Of a DNA stretch of 64,000 nucleotides, positions 35,270 through 43,244 are shown one piece after another. The stretch is taken from the NCBI RefSeq assembly GCF_900187265.1, contig NZ_LT906450.1:5075444-5139443 (forward strand). Reading direction: 5' to 3'. Position 1 is the first letter of the stretch; the number at the start of each line of letters is the position of its first letter. This stretch comes from Rhodococcus rhodochrous. Its GTDB lineage: Bacteria; Actinomycetota; Actinomycetes; Mycobacteriales; Mycobacteriaceae. The notes below the pieces were generated by a model. It was not told where the DNA came from. It did not search any database and worked only from the letters and a program-made list of their open reading frames with translations. The position numbers were made by a program, and so were the translations under genes.

Positions 35270-36142
35270 TCAGCTCAGCAGAGCGGACGCGAGCTGCCGG
35301 TATGCCTCGCTCGGGAAGGTGAACGGGTCCGCGGTGAGCACCTGGATGGCCACCTCGTCGGCACCGGAGGCGTAGTGCTTCTCGATGCCGGCGACGACGC
35401 TGTCGAGATCACCCCACGGGATGAGCACGTCCATCAGGGCGTCGCTGCCACCGCCGGCGAGATCCTCGTCGGTGTACCCGAGGCGACGCAGGTTGTTCGA
35501 GTAGTTCGGCAGGGAGAGATAGCCGCGCATGTACTCGTGGGCGATGCCGCGGGCGACGGTCTCGTCGGTTTCGAGAACGACGGCCACCTCGGGTGCGAGC
35601 AGCGGCTCCGAGCCGAGGGCCTCCCGCGCGACCGCCGTGTGCTCGGGCGGGACGAAGTACGGATGGGCCCCGGCCGCGCGCTCGGCGGACAGCTTCAGCA
35701 TGCGCGGGCCGAGTGCCGCGAGGACCCTGCGATCGGTGGGCACCGGCGTCGACGCCGCATCGAGGCCGTCGAGGTACTCGACCATCCGGCTGTAGGGCTT
35801 GGTGTAGCTGGTGTTCTCCCGCGCGTCGACGACGGGAGCGTGGCTCGTGCCGACGCCCAGCAGGAAACGGCCGGGATACCGCGACTCGAGGTCGGCGACC
35901 GCAGCGGCCGTGGTCTCCGGGTCGGCGTGCCAGATGCTGATGATGCCGCTGGCCAGCTCGAGCGTCGTCGTCGCCGCGAGCAGTTCCTCGTAGACGGAGG
36001 GAAAACCGTCCTGGAACCCGCCGGACGTCCACAACCGGGAGTATCCGAGCTCCTCCAGTTCGCGGGCGCCATCGAGCGCCTGCTCACGAACCTTCCGACT
36101 GAGCCAGAACGCGCCACCCCACACACTCACTCGTCGTGTCAT
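35270..36142 (-). CDS. LLM-class F420-dependent oxidoreductase
   Basis: The 290-residue TIM-barrel protein is of the luciferase-like family. It shows VSVWGGAFWLSR, ELEELGYSRLWTSGG, the GIISIWHADPETTAAA and FLLGVGTSHAPVV segments, and ends AVQVL-type IQVLTADPFTFP. Actinobacterial members of this subgroup usually use coenzyme F420; the substrate is unknown. I chose the ATG at 36142, since 31 codons of upstream frame show no family similarity. It is convergent with the thioesterase gene. Confidence 0.87.
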   Translation of the reverse strand: MTRRVSVWGGAFWLSRKVREQALDGARELEELGYSRLWTSGGFQDGFPSVYEELLAATTTLELASGIISIWHADPETTAAAVADLESRYPGRFLLGVGTSHAPVVDARENTSYTKPYSRMVEYLDGLDAASTPVPTDRRVLAALGPRMLKLSAERAAGAHPYFVPPEHTAVAREALGSEPLLAPEVAVVLETDETVARGIAHEYMRGYLSLPNYSNNLRRLGYTDEDLAGGGSDALMDVLIPWGDLDSVVAGIEKHYASGADEVAIQVLTADPFTFPSEAYRQLASALLS

Positions 36143-36406
36143 GCGACCGACCCTAGTCGCGTTCCGGCACTCGGTGCAGCCGGTTCGGTCCGTGGCCGGA
36201 TCGGAACGGCTCCGCCGGTCGGCTACAGTTCGCATTCGGGTTCAACAGACAGCCCGTCCATACGTGTGTTCGCAGACCGACAGGTCCGGGACCGCACCGC
36301 CGTCGGGATTCGTCGCCCGTAGGCGCGAATCGGGCACGGGCCGGGAAGCTGGGGTGGATGTGATCGGTTTCGTGCGTTCCGCCGAGGTCGGAGCGACGGT
36401 GCAGCG
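36143..36406. other. Intergenic, no clear feature
   Basis: These 264 bases lie between the divergent LLM oxidoreductase and histidine kinase genes. They should hold promoters for both. I see no convincing operator, hairpin or small gene, and no good ribosome site before the kinase ATG. Confidence 0.4.
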
Positions 36407-38047
36407 ATGAGGGATCCTTCGGTTCCCGAACCGCGTATCGAGCGCATCTCCTCGCGGCTGGCCGTGCAGAGCTGGTTCCAGTTGGCGTTCGCGCTCCTCG
36501 CAGTGTTCGCCGTCGTCGGTTCGATCGTCGGCGGGATCTTCATCCAGCGCACCGTACAGATCACCGACGAGGTGACGGAGCGGATCCAGCCGGCGATGAC
36601 GCAGGCCTTCAACTTGCAGACCGCTCTGCTCGATCAACAGACCGCGGTCCGCGGGTACGCGCTCACGACCGAACCCGTCTTCCTCGGGCCGTACCGTGCG
36701 GGTCAGGAGAACCAGCAGGTCGCGCTCGACCGTCTTCGCGTGCTCCTCGCCGAGCATCCGGATCTGCTCGCCGACATCGACACCATCGAGGCCGCCGCTG
36801 CGACGTGGCGGACGCAGTACGCGGAGCCGATCATCGACACCGTCGTCCCCGGGGAGCCGCGACCGGTCGATCCGGCCCTGGCCGAGCAGGACCGGCTTGC
36901 CTTCGGTGAGATCCGATCGATGTTCGCCCAGGAGAACAACGCGCTCTCCCGCGTCCTCGCGGAGGACCTCGACGAACTCGCGCAATCCCGCACCATCCGC
37001 AACTCGGTGCTGATAGCGATGGTGATCACGTTCATCCTCACCGGTCTCGCCACCGTGGTTCTCGTCCACAACCTCGTCGCCGTGCCGCTCGCCAGGCTCC
37101 GCCGGGCCAGCCGCCGGGTCGCGCTGGAGGAGAACTTCTATCAGCACATCTACCCCCAGGGGCCGAAGGACATCCGGGCACTCGCCCTCGACGTCGAGAC
37201 GATGCGCGGTCGTATCGCGGACGCGTTGGCGGATTCCCGGAAGCAGCAGACTCTGCTCGCGAAGCAGACCGAGGATCTCGATTCCCAGGCCGAGGAACTC
37301 CGCCGCTCGAACACCGAACTCGAGCAGTTCGCCTACGTCGCCTCGCACGACCTACAGGAACCGCTGCGGAAGGTCGCGTCCTTCTGCCAGCTGCTCGAGA
37401 AGCGGTACGGCGACGTCCTCGACGATCGCGGACGGCAGTACGTCGAATACGCCGTGGACGGCGCGAAACGGATGCAGGTGCTGATCAGCGATCTGCTCGC
37501 CTTCTCCCGGGTCGGACGCGTCCACGACGCCTACGTCCGGGTCGACCTCGGCCGACCGCTCGAGAAGGCGTTGTTCAATCTCTCCGCGTCCGTCGAGGAG
37601 TCGCAGGCGCGGATCGAACGTCCCGACGACCTTCCCGAACTCACCGGCGACCCCACTCTGCTGACGATGCTGTGGCAGAACCTGGTCGGCAACGCCATCA
37701 AGTTCCGGCATCCCGATCGCACCCCGGTGATCAGGATCGAGTGCGAAAAGGTCGAGGACGAGTCGGACGGTCCACAGTGGCACTTCTGCGTCACCGACAA
37801 CGGCATCGGAATCGACAGCGAGTACGCCGAGAAGGTGTTCGTCATCTTCCAGCGGCTGCATCCTCGCGACGATTACCAGGGCACCGGTATCGGACTGGCG
37901 CTGTGCAAGAAAATCGTCGAGTATCACGCGGGAAGAATCTGGATCGACACCGAGTACGGCGATACTCATACCGAGGGCACTCGAATCTGCTTCACCCTCG
38001 GAACCGCATCACGCCCCGTCGAGCAGAAGCAGGGGACAACGTCATGA
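36407..38047 (+). CDS. CHASE3-type sensor histidine kinase
   Basis: The 546-residue protein has a membrane segment at about 25-48, then an extracellular CHASE3-like helical domain (LLDQQTAVRGYALTTEPVFL), a second membrane segment near 200-225, HAMP, a coiled coil, HisKA and HATPase. The phosphoacceptor is His314 in VASHDLQEPL. The ATPase has NAIKFRH (N box), DNGIGID and GTGIGLAL. This Cph1-like class typically pairs with small Rcp1-type receivers, as the overlapping next gene encodes. The stimulus is unknown; nearby stress genes suggest stress sensing. The start lacks a clear ribosome site. Confidence 0.9.
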   Translation: MRDPSVPEPRIERISSRLAVQSWFQLAFALLAVFAVVGSIVGGIFIQRTVQITDEVTERIQPAMTQAFNLQTALLDQQTAVRGYALTTEPVFLGPYRAGQENQQVALDRLRVLLAEHPDLLADIDTIEAAAATWRTQYAEPIIDTVVPGEPRPVDPALAEQDRLAFGEIRSMFAQENNALSRVLAEDLDELAQSRTIRNSVLIAMVITFILTGLATVVLVHNLVAVPLARLRRASRRVALEENFYQHIYPQGPKDIRALALDVETMRGRIADALADSRKQQTLLAKQTEDLDSQAEELRRSNTELEQFAYVASHDLQEPLRKVASFCQLLEKRYGDVLDDRGRQYVEYAVDGAKRMQVLISDLLAFSRVGRVHDAYVRVDLGRPLEKALFNLSASVEESQARIERPDDLPELTGDPTLLTMLWQNLVGNAIKFRHPDRTPVIRIECEKVEDESDGPQWHFCVTDNGIGIDSEYAEKVFVIFQRLHPRDDYQGTGIGLALCKKIVEYHAGRIWIDTEYGDTHTEGTRICFTLGTASRPVEQKQGTTS

Positions 38048-38508
38048 GGAGCACGATCGTGACCTATCCCGCTGCCCGACCGGTGGACGTCCTGTTGGTC
38101 GAGGACGATCCCGGCGACGAGCTGATGACCCGTGAAGCATTCGAGGACAACAAGATCGGCAACGCCCTCCACGTCGTCCGCGACGGGGCGGAAGCACTCG
38201 ACTTCCTGTACCGCCGGGGCGAATACGAGGGTGCGCCGCGCCCGGATCTGATCCTGCTCGACCTGAACCTGCCGAAATACGACGGCCGTCAGGTGCTGAC
38301 GAAGATCAAGTCCGATCCGGAACTGTCCGACATCCCGATCGTGGTGCTCACGACCTCGTCGGCGGAGGAGGACATTCTCCGCAGTTACAAGCTGCACGCC
38401 AATGCGTACGTCACCAAGCCGGTCGATCTCGACCAGTTCATCGGTGCCGTGAAGCAGATCGACGAATTCTTCGTGCAGGTCGTGCGGCTACCGCGTCGCG
38501 GACGCTGA
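38044..38508 (+). CDS. Rcp1-like response regulator (receiver only)
   Basis: The 154-residue protein is a single receiver domain with acidic pocket EDD (20-22), phosphoacceptor Asp73 in LLDLNLP, and Lys in the YVTKPVD segment. It has no DNA-binding or output domain, the Rcp1 layout. It probably relays phosphate or binds partner proteins rather than DNA. The ATG overlaps the kinase stop (ATGA), so kinase and receiver are co-translated. The downstream target is not in the window. Confidence 0.93.
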   Translation: MRSTIVTYPAARPVDVLLVEDDPGDELMTREAFEDNKIGNALHVVRDGAEALDFLYRRGEYEGAPRPDLILLDLNLPKYDGRQVLTKIKSDPELSDIPIVVLTTSSAEEDILRSYKLHANAYVTKPVDLDQFIGAVKQIDEFFVQVVRLPRRGR

Positions 38509-38542
38509 CGAGAAGCTCCGCGGCGCGGCCCCGGCCGAACCG

Positions 38543-38788
38543 TCAGGACAGGATGCCGAAGATCGCGACCACGAAGATGATCACGATCACCGCGACGGCG
38601 AGCAGCGTGAGCCACCCGCTGATGGGGAATCGCTTCCTCGTGCCGGGCTCCGGTGCGGACAGCCCGGACGTCGTCCCCGAATCGGGGGGCGTCGATCCGG
38701 GCGCTACGCCACCGCCGGGTTCCAGATCCGGGGTGCGTGCAGGGTCGGGGTCCTGGTTGCCGTGATGTTCGGGATCCGACGTGGTCAC
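38543..38788 (-). CDS. Small membrane protein, DUF6480-like
   Basis: The 81-residue protein has an acidic, proline-rich N-terminal half (DPEHHGNQDPDPARTPDLEP and GGGVAPGSTPPDSGTTSG) and one C-terminal membrane helix (GWLTLLAVAVIVIIFVVAIF). From memory the GxPGGGVxPGxTPP pattern matches DUF6480. I chose the GTG at 38788 because AGGAGGT lies five to six bases upstream; the longer frame to 39022 runs over the neighbouring promoter region and start. A SigB/SigF-like promoter on the minus strand precedes it. Function unknown, likely stress-related. Confidence 0.8.
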   Translation of the reverse strand: MTTSDPEHHGNQDPDPARTPDLEPGGGVAPGSTPPDSGTTSGLSAPEPGTRKRFPISGWLTLLAVAVIVIIFVVAIFGILS

Positions 38789-38866
38789 CTGACCTCCTTC
38801 TGTGCGGCTGCGCTCCCGTAGAGCGGCCGCAGACGTGTGTCGCGGTGAATTCGGTTCTACGGCGAC

Positions 38867-38893
38867 ATACCTCTCCCCCGCACTCCGCAAACC
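38867..38893 (-). promoter_or_regulatory. SigB/SigF-like promoter for the DUF6480-like gene
   Basis: On the minus strand, GGTTT (38889-38893) is followed 16 bases later by AGGTAT (38867-38872). This is close to the actinobacterial stress-sigma consensus GTTT-N15/17-GGGTAT. It is about 75 bases before the start codon. Confidence 0.6.
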
Positions 38894-38929
38894 TGGCCTC
38901 CTGCGGCAGGCGACCTCTTCCGGTCCGGC

Positions 38930-38954
38930 GTTTGCCCGCTCCGAGCGCGGGTAG
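38930..38954 (+). promoter_or_regulatory. SigB/SigF-like promoter for the alcohol dehydrogenase gene
   Basis: GTTT (38930-38933), a 15-base spacer and GGGTAG (38949-38954) fit GTTT-N15/17-GGGTAW. The ATG of the dehydrogenase is 52 bases downstream. It faces a similar promoter for the DUF6480-like gene. Confidence 0.6.
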
Positions 38955-39006
38955 GCATCGAGGGACACGTGCCGACATTCCTGCACCCGAGGAGCCGAGG
39001 AGCGAC

Positions 39007-40188
39007 ATGAAGGCAGTGACATGGCAGGGGCGCCGCAACGTGAGCGTCGATACGGTGCCCGATCCGACGATCCAGGAGGCCGGTGACGCCGTCATCCGCG
39101 TCACCACCACCAACATCTGCGGCTCCGATCTGCACCTGTACGAGGTGTTGGGAGCCTTCATGACTCCCGGCGACATCCTCGGTCACGAACCGATGGGCAT
39201 CGTCGAGGAGGTCGGCTCCGGCGTCACGAAACTGAAGCCCGGTGACCGGGTGGTGATCCCCTTCCAGGTGTGTTGCGGCCAGTGCTTCATGTGTACCCAC
39301 GGCCTGCATTCGCAGTGCGAGACCACGCAGGTCCGTGAGGAGGGCACCGGTGCCGCCCTGTTCGGCTACTCGAAGCTCTACGGCAGCGTGCCCGGCGGGC
39401 AGGCCGAATATCTGCGCGTCCCCCATGCCGACGCCACCCACATCAAGGTCCCGGAAGGGCCGGCCGACGACCGTTTCGTCTACCTCTCCGACGTGCTGCC
39501 CACCGCGTGGCAGGCCGTCGAGTACGCGGAGATCCCCGACGGCGGCAGTGTCACGGTGCTCGGCCTCGGCCCCATCGGTGAGATGGCCGCGCGCATCGCG
39601 GCGCACAAGGGTGCTCGCGTGATCGGCGTGGACATGGTTCCCGAGCGACTGGCCCGCGCGGCGTCCCGCGGTATCGAGGTCGTCGATCTGCGCGAGGTCG
39701 ACAACAACCCCGGCGACATGATCCGTGACATGACGAACGGGCGCGGCACCGATTCTGTGATCGACGCCGTGGGTATGGAGGCGCACGGCTCGCCCGTCGC
39801 GAAGCTCGCCCAGAGTGCCGCCGGTTTCCTGCCGTCGGCGATCGCCGAGCCGTTCATGGAGAAGGCCGGAGTGGACCGTCTCCACGCGCTGTACACCGCG
39901 ATCGACGTCGTGCGGCGTGGTGGCGCGATCTCGTTGAGCGGTGTGTACGGCGGGGCGGCGGACCCGATGCCGATGCTCACCCTGTTCGACAAGCAGATCC
40001 GTCTCCACATGGGTCAGGCCAACGTGTTGAACTGGGTCCCGGAGATCCTGCCGCTGCTGACCGACGAGGATCCGTTGGGGGTCGACGACTTCGCGACCCA
40101 CCGCCTCCCGCTCGACGACGCGCCTCACGCGTACGAGATCTTCCAGAAGAAGCAGGACGGCGCCATCAAGATCGGCCTGAAGCCGTAG
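39007..40188 (+). CDS. Zinc-dependent alcohol dehydrogenase, formaldehyde-dehydrogenase-like
   Basis: The 393-residue medium-chain dehydrogenase has catalytic zinc ligands in NICGSDLH and GHEPMG, and a structural zinc site in the CCGQCFMCTHGLHSQC segment. The cofactor motif is LGLGPIGEMAARIA, with an acidic residue afterwards (GVDMVPE) indicating NAD. The long insert around residues 270-300 (VAKLAQSAAGFLP) is like glutathione-independent formaldehyde dehydrogenases. It starts at ATG 39007 behind GAGGAGCGAC. A stress-sigma-like promoter lies upstream, so it may serve in stress aldehyde/alcohol removal. Confidence 0.92.
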   Translation: MKAVTWQGRRNVSVDTVPDPTIQEAGDAVIRVTTTNICGSDLHLYEVLGAFMTPGDILGHEPMGIVEEVGSGVTKLKPGDRVVIPFQVCCGQCFMCTHGLHSQCETTQVREEGTGAALFGYSKLYGSVPGGQAEYLRVPHADATHIKVPEGPADDRFVYLSDVLPTAWQAVEYAEIPDGGSVTVLGLGPIGEMAARIAAHKGARVIGVDMVPERLARAASRGIEVVDLREVDNNPGDMIRDMTNGRGTDSVIDAVGMEAHGSPVAKLAQSAAGFLPSAIAEPFMEKAGVDRLHALYTAIDVVRRGGAISLSGVYGGAADPMPMLTLFDKQIRLHMGQANVLNWVPEILPLLTDEDPLGVDDFATHRLPLDDAPHAYEIFQKKQDGAIKIGLKP

Positions 40189-40201
40189 GAGCCGCGAAGA
40201 A

Positions 40202-40233
40202 ACCGGGCCCGGGGGCGCTTCCCCGGGCCCGGT
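40202..40233. terminator. Bidirectional terminator
   Basis: A 13-bp perfect stem ACCGGGCCCGGGG (40202-40214) with its complement (40221-40233) and 6-base loop lies between the convergent alcohol dehydrogenase and Hsp20 genes, with AAGAAA on one side. Confidence 0.85.
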
Positions 40234-40246
40234 CGTTCGCGTCGAC

Positions 40247-40672
40247 TCAACTTGCGATCGCGGCCTGACCGTTCCTCTCCGCGTCGATGACGGTGATCTT
40301 GCGGGGCCGGGCCTTCTCCGCGACCGGGATCGTCACCCGCAGAACGCCGTTGCGGTAGTGCGCTTCGATCCGATCGGTATCGAGGGTGTCACCGAGGAAC
40401 AGACGTCGGGTGAAGACACCTCTGGGCCGTTCGGTCGAGACGAACTCCTGGTCGCGATCGACCTCCGGACGTTCGGCGCGGACGGTGAGCACGTTGCGTT
40501 CGACGTCGAGTTCGATCGAGTCGACCTCGACACCGGGGAGATCGAACTCGGCGATGAAGCGGTCGTCCTCCCGCCACGCATCGAGCGGCATCACCGCCGG
40601 TCGGGCCATGGTGCCGAGCACCTGCTGCGCGAGACGATCGACGTCGCGGAACGGGTCGGTGCGCATCAACAT
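40247..40672 (-). CDS. Hsp20/alpha-crystallin small heat-shock protein
   Basis: The 141-residue protein has a short N-terminal arm ([17 protein letters not shown]), the alpha-crystallin domain ([26 protein letters not shown] ... [11 protein letters not shown]) and a short tail. It acts as an ATP-independent holdase. I chose ATG 40672 (GGAGGTGA about 8 bases upstream) over the longer frame from 40714. It is divergent from a MerR/HspR-like gene, and an inverted repeat lies between the two, indicating local control. Confidence 0.95.
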   Translation of the reverse strand: MLMRTDPFRDVDRLAQQVLGTMARPAVMPLDAWREDDRFIAEFDLPGVEVDSIELDVERNVLTVRAERPEVDRDQEFVSTERPRGVFTRRLFLGDTLDTDRIEAHYRNGVLRVTIPVAEKARPRKITVIDAERNGQAAIAS

Positions 40673-40725
40673 CTGTCTGTCACCTCCGACTGTCCGGCCG
40701 TTCGTTACGGCCACACTCTCAAATT

Positions 40726-40747
40726 ATCTATGCCATCCGGCACAGAT
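40726..40747. promoter_or_regulatory. Inverted-repeat operator for the MerR/HspR-like regulator
   Basis: ATCTATGCC-ATCC-GGCACAGAT: arms of nine bases with 8 of 9 matches around a 4-base centre. It sits in the AT-rich middle of the hsp20/merR divergent region, at the expected promoter distance from hsp20. It does not match the CTTGAGT-N7-ACTCAAG HAIR element known for HspR. Confidence 0.65.
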
Positions 40748-40837
40748 TTATTATGGCCCCGGTGATACACTTCGGTCAAGGCCGCGGATGACCGCGGTGC
40801 GACCCGAGAACACCGACTCCGCCGACCGGAGGAAACG

Positions 40838-41194
40838 ATGACGTTCGATCCGCTCCTGCGCGCGACGCCTGATCGGTCGCCCCGCGCCCAGCGCGGGGTC
40901 TACGGCATCTCGGTGGCCGCCGAACTCTCCGGACTCGACCCGCAGACCCTGCGCCTGTACGAACGCCGAGGGCTGCTGAACCCCGCCCGCACGGCGGGCG
41001 GGACGCGCCGCTACAGCGACAACGATCTCGAGACCGTGCAACGGATCGTCGAACTGGTGGGCTCCGGCATCAATATCGCCGGAGTCGCCCGGATCCTCGA
41101 ACTCGAAGCGAGCAATGCGGCGCTGAGAGAGGACAACGACCGTCTGCGCTCCGCACTGGACAGCAGGCCTCCTCCCTCGCCACCGACCTCTTGA
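40838..41194 (+). CDS. MerR-family regulator, HspR-like
   Basis: The 118-residue protein has the MerR winged helix at residues 23-90: YGISVAAELSGLDPQTLRLYERRGLLNPARTAGGTRRYSDNDL. A short coiled coil follows (LELEASNAALREDNDRL). It is of HspR size, but lacks the C-terminal LV-rich tail of classical HspR. GGAGGAAACG precedes the ATG. It likely represses the divergent hsp20 and itself through the inverted repeat between them. Confidence 0.9.
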   Translation: MTFDPLLRATPDRSPRAQRGVYGISVAAELSGLDPQTLRLYERRGLLNPARTAGGTRRYSDNDLETVQRIVELVGSGINIAGVARILELEASNAALREDNDRLRSALDSRPPPSPPTS

Positions 41195-41330
41195 ACCTCT
41201 TCTACCTGCACAAACAACATGAAGCCCGGACCGGCTCACGAGAACCGGGCTAAGATTCGAGAACGCCTCAGAAGTGCGTAGGAGTGCGTCCGGCCAAGGG
41301 ACGCACCGATAGCAATTAGGGGTGACCCCA

Positions 41331-41486
41331 GTGCGCAATGCACAACACGATTCACCGAGAACCGGACAGGGACAGCAGGACACGACATCCCGGCCGAACC
41401 ACATCGCGGACGACACGATCCGCTGGCCCGACCCGAGCCCCCTCGACGGATGGTGGGCCCGCGTGATGGGCAAGCCGGTTCCCTGA
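41331..41486 (+). CDS. Possible 51-residue acidic/Trp-rich small protein
   Basis: An in-frame GTG at 41331 with AGGGG 8 bases upstream opens a 51-codon frame ending at TGA 41484-41486. The predicted product has a polar N-terminus and a PLDGWWARVMGKPVP tail with a Trp pair. It fills a stretch otherwise without genes, between a MerR gene and a small zinc-ribbon gene. There is no family match I recognise. Codon third positions are mostly G or C, consistent with coding, but the length is short and the call is tentative. Confidence 0.4.
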   Translation: MRNAQHDSPRTGQGQQDTTSRPNHIADDTIRWPDPSPLDGWWARVMGKPVP

Positions 41487-41565
41487 GAGGAACCGGCACG
41501 GCCGGACGATCCGACCGTGCGACGACATCGATTCGCCGAGTTGATCGATCGATATCGAGGTGGAC

Positions 41566-41778
41566 ATGATGCCGCACCGCGACCCGCTCTCCGGTGGCCG
41601 GTGGGTCTTCCGTTGCGACCATTGCGATCATTGCTACCGGACCGTTGCACAGAGCAGGCCGCAGGCCGAGCTCTATGCCCGTATGAACGGCTGGACCACC
41701 GCACCGACGATGTTGTGCCCCGGATGCGCAACGCTGTTCGCCGGTGAGATCGCGCCGCTCGCGCACGTCGAGGGCTGA
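41566..41778 (+). CDS. Small zinc-ribbon-like protein
   Basis: The ~70-residue protein has CDHCDHC near residues 17-23 and CPGC near residue 51. This CxxC...CxxC pattern, with a third Cys two apart, suggests a zinc ribbon. The start could be ATG 41566, ATG 41569 or GTG 41560; GAGG at 41557-41560 fits either ATG. There is no other domain, signal or membrane segment. It is not a gene I recognise by name; function unknown. It precedes the coxD-like gene by about 60 bases. Confidence 0.65.
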   Translation: MMPHRDPLSGGRWVFRCDHCDHCYRTVAQSRPQAELYARMNGWTTAPTMLCPGCATLFAGEIAPLAHVEG

Positions 41779-41835
41779 GCCGACCGATCGTTGCAGTCGC
41801 CGGTCGTGGGGCGGGTGAGCATCTAGGCTCGCCTC

Positions 41836-42729
41836 ATGACCGGTGACGCGACACGCATCGACTCACCCGAGAAACTCTCGGCTGCTCTCGGGACCACGGG
41901 TTATCTCGCCGACGACGGACTGGCGACCGTCGCCTTCCTCGCGATGCGTATGGGCCGGCCGCTCTTCTGCGAAGGCGAGCCCGGAACCGGGAAGACCTCG
42001 CTCGCAGCGGCTCTCGCCCAGGCCCTGGATCTGCCGATGGTCCGGTTGCAGTGCCACGAGGGCATCGACGCATCGCAGGCCCTCTACGACTGGGATTTCC
42101 CCCGGCAGCTGCTCCATCTGCGGTTGCTCGAGGCGGCGAGCGACGGCGCGCTCGATGCGGACGCTGCGGAACGCTCCCTCTACACCGAGCGCTATCTCCT
42201 CGTCCGCCCGTTGCTGCAGGCGCTCACCGACTCACCGTGCGTGTTGCTCGTCGACGAGATCGACCGCGCCGACGACGAGTTCGAGGCGTTCCTGCTCCAG
42301 TTGCTCGACGAGAACGCGGTGACGGTCCCCGAACTGGGTGAGATCCGCGCGGAGGTCCCACCGCTGGTGGTACTCACTTCCAACCGCACTCGCGAGGTGC
42401 ACGACGCACTCAAGCGCCGCTGTCTGTACCACTGGGTGGAGCATCCCGATCTCGAACGCGAGATCGCGATCCTGCAGCGGCGGTTGCCCGGTCTGGGGCG
42501 CCCGCTCGCCGAGCAGATCTCCCGCGCGGTGCGTTCACTCCGCGAACAGGATCTCCTGAAGCCACCGGGGATCGCCGAATCCCTCGACTGGGCGCGTGCA
42601 CTGATCGCCCTCGACCGCGACGTCCTCGACGCGGCGACCGCCGCGGCGACACTCGGTGCCGTGTTGAAGTACCGCGAGGACATCGACCGGGTCACCCGTG
42701 CCGGCCTCGACCACCTCGCCGTCGGATGA
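41836..42729 (+). CDS. coxD: MoxR-type AAA ATPase, CoxD-like
   Basis: The 297-residue ATPase has Walker A GEPGTGKTS near residue 47, Walker B LLVDEIDRAD near 137, sensor 1 TSN, and an arginine-finger region (RRCLYHW). It is of the MoxR/CoxD type that, with a VWA protein (CoxE), inserts sulfur and copper or otherwise matures molybdenum hydroxylases. TAGGCT ends 6 bases before the ATG, so translation may be leaderless. Unusually, coxE is not adjacent: a 5.6-kb block lies between. Confidence 0.88.
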   Translation: MTGDATRIDSPEKLSAALGTTGYLADDGLATVAFLAMRMGRPLFCEGEPGTGKTSLAAALAQALDLPMVRLQCHEGIDASQALYDWDFPRQLLHLRLLEAASDGALDADAAERSLYTERYLLVRPLLQALTDSPCVLLVDEIDRADDEFEAFLLQLLDENAVTVPELGEIRAEVPPLVVLTSNRTREVHDALKRRCLYHWVEHPDLEREIAILQRRLPGLGRPLAEQISRAVRSLREQDLLKPPGIAESLDWARALIALDRDVLDAATAAATLGAVLKYREDIDRVTRAGLDHLAVG

Positions 42730-42782
42730 GGGTGACGACGACAGCGGTGGGACGACGATCGCCGTCACCCCACCGCGGGCCG

Positions 42783-43244
42783 TCATTCCGTGAACAGGCG
42801 CCCGTTGATCGTCAGTTCGATTCCGCTCCCCCGCTTGATCGTGTTGTAGATCGGGCAGGCGGCGACGAACTTGCGGCCGAGCGCGAAGGCATCCTCGTAC
42901 TCGACTCCGGAGACCTCGATCTCGAGCACGGTGCGGTCGTACCGGGTCGGGTCCACGGTGCCGCGGGTGTGGGCGGCGCGGGTGACGATCCCGTCGATCT
43001 GCAGACCGTCCTCCTTCGCATTGTGCTCGAAGTTGGCCATCGCGCAGGACGTGAGTGCGGCGAGGAGCAGTTCCCCGGCGTGTACAGCCTCACCCCCGGC
43101 GAGGCGGGAGTCGGTGACGAGATGGTTGCTACGGGCACTGACGACGAAGCGTCCCGTCTCGGTGGTCACCGTTCCCGTGACCACCGCATCGTGCTCAGTC
43201 CCGCTTCCGGTCACGGGAGTGTCCGTCCCTCCGGCCGCGCTCAT
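42783..43244 (-). CDS. OsmC-family protein
   Basis: The 153-residue protein is of the OsmC/Ohr superfamily: a GTVTTETGRFVVSARSNHLVTDS strand pair, then GELLLAALTSCAMANFEHNAKEDG with the conserved Cys. A second conserved Cys occurs in FVAACPIYNTIKRG. Such pairs of Cys reduce organic hydroperoxides. The start at 43244 overlaps the stop of the monooxygenase gene (ATGA), so it probably belongs to the sulfonate operon and protects against peroxides made by the flavin enzyme. Confidence 0.87.
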   Translation of the reverse strand: MSAAGGTDTPVTGSGTEHDAVVTGTVTTETGRFVVSARSNHLVTDSRLAGGEAVHAGELLLAALTSCAMANFEHNAKEDGLQIDGIVTRAAHTRGTVDPTRYDRTVLEIEVSGVEYEDAFALGRKFVAACPIYNTIKRGSGIELTINGRLFTE

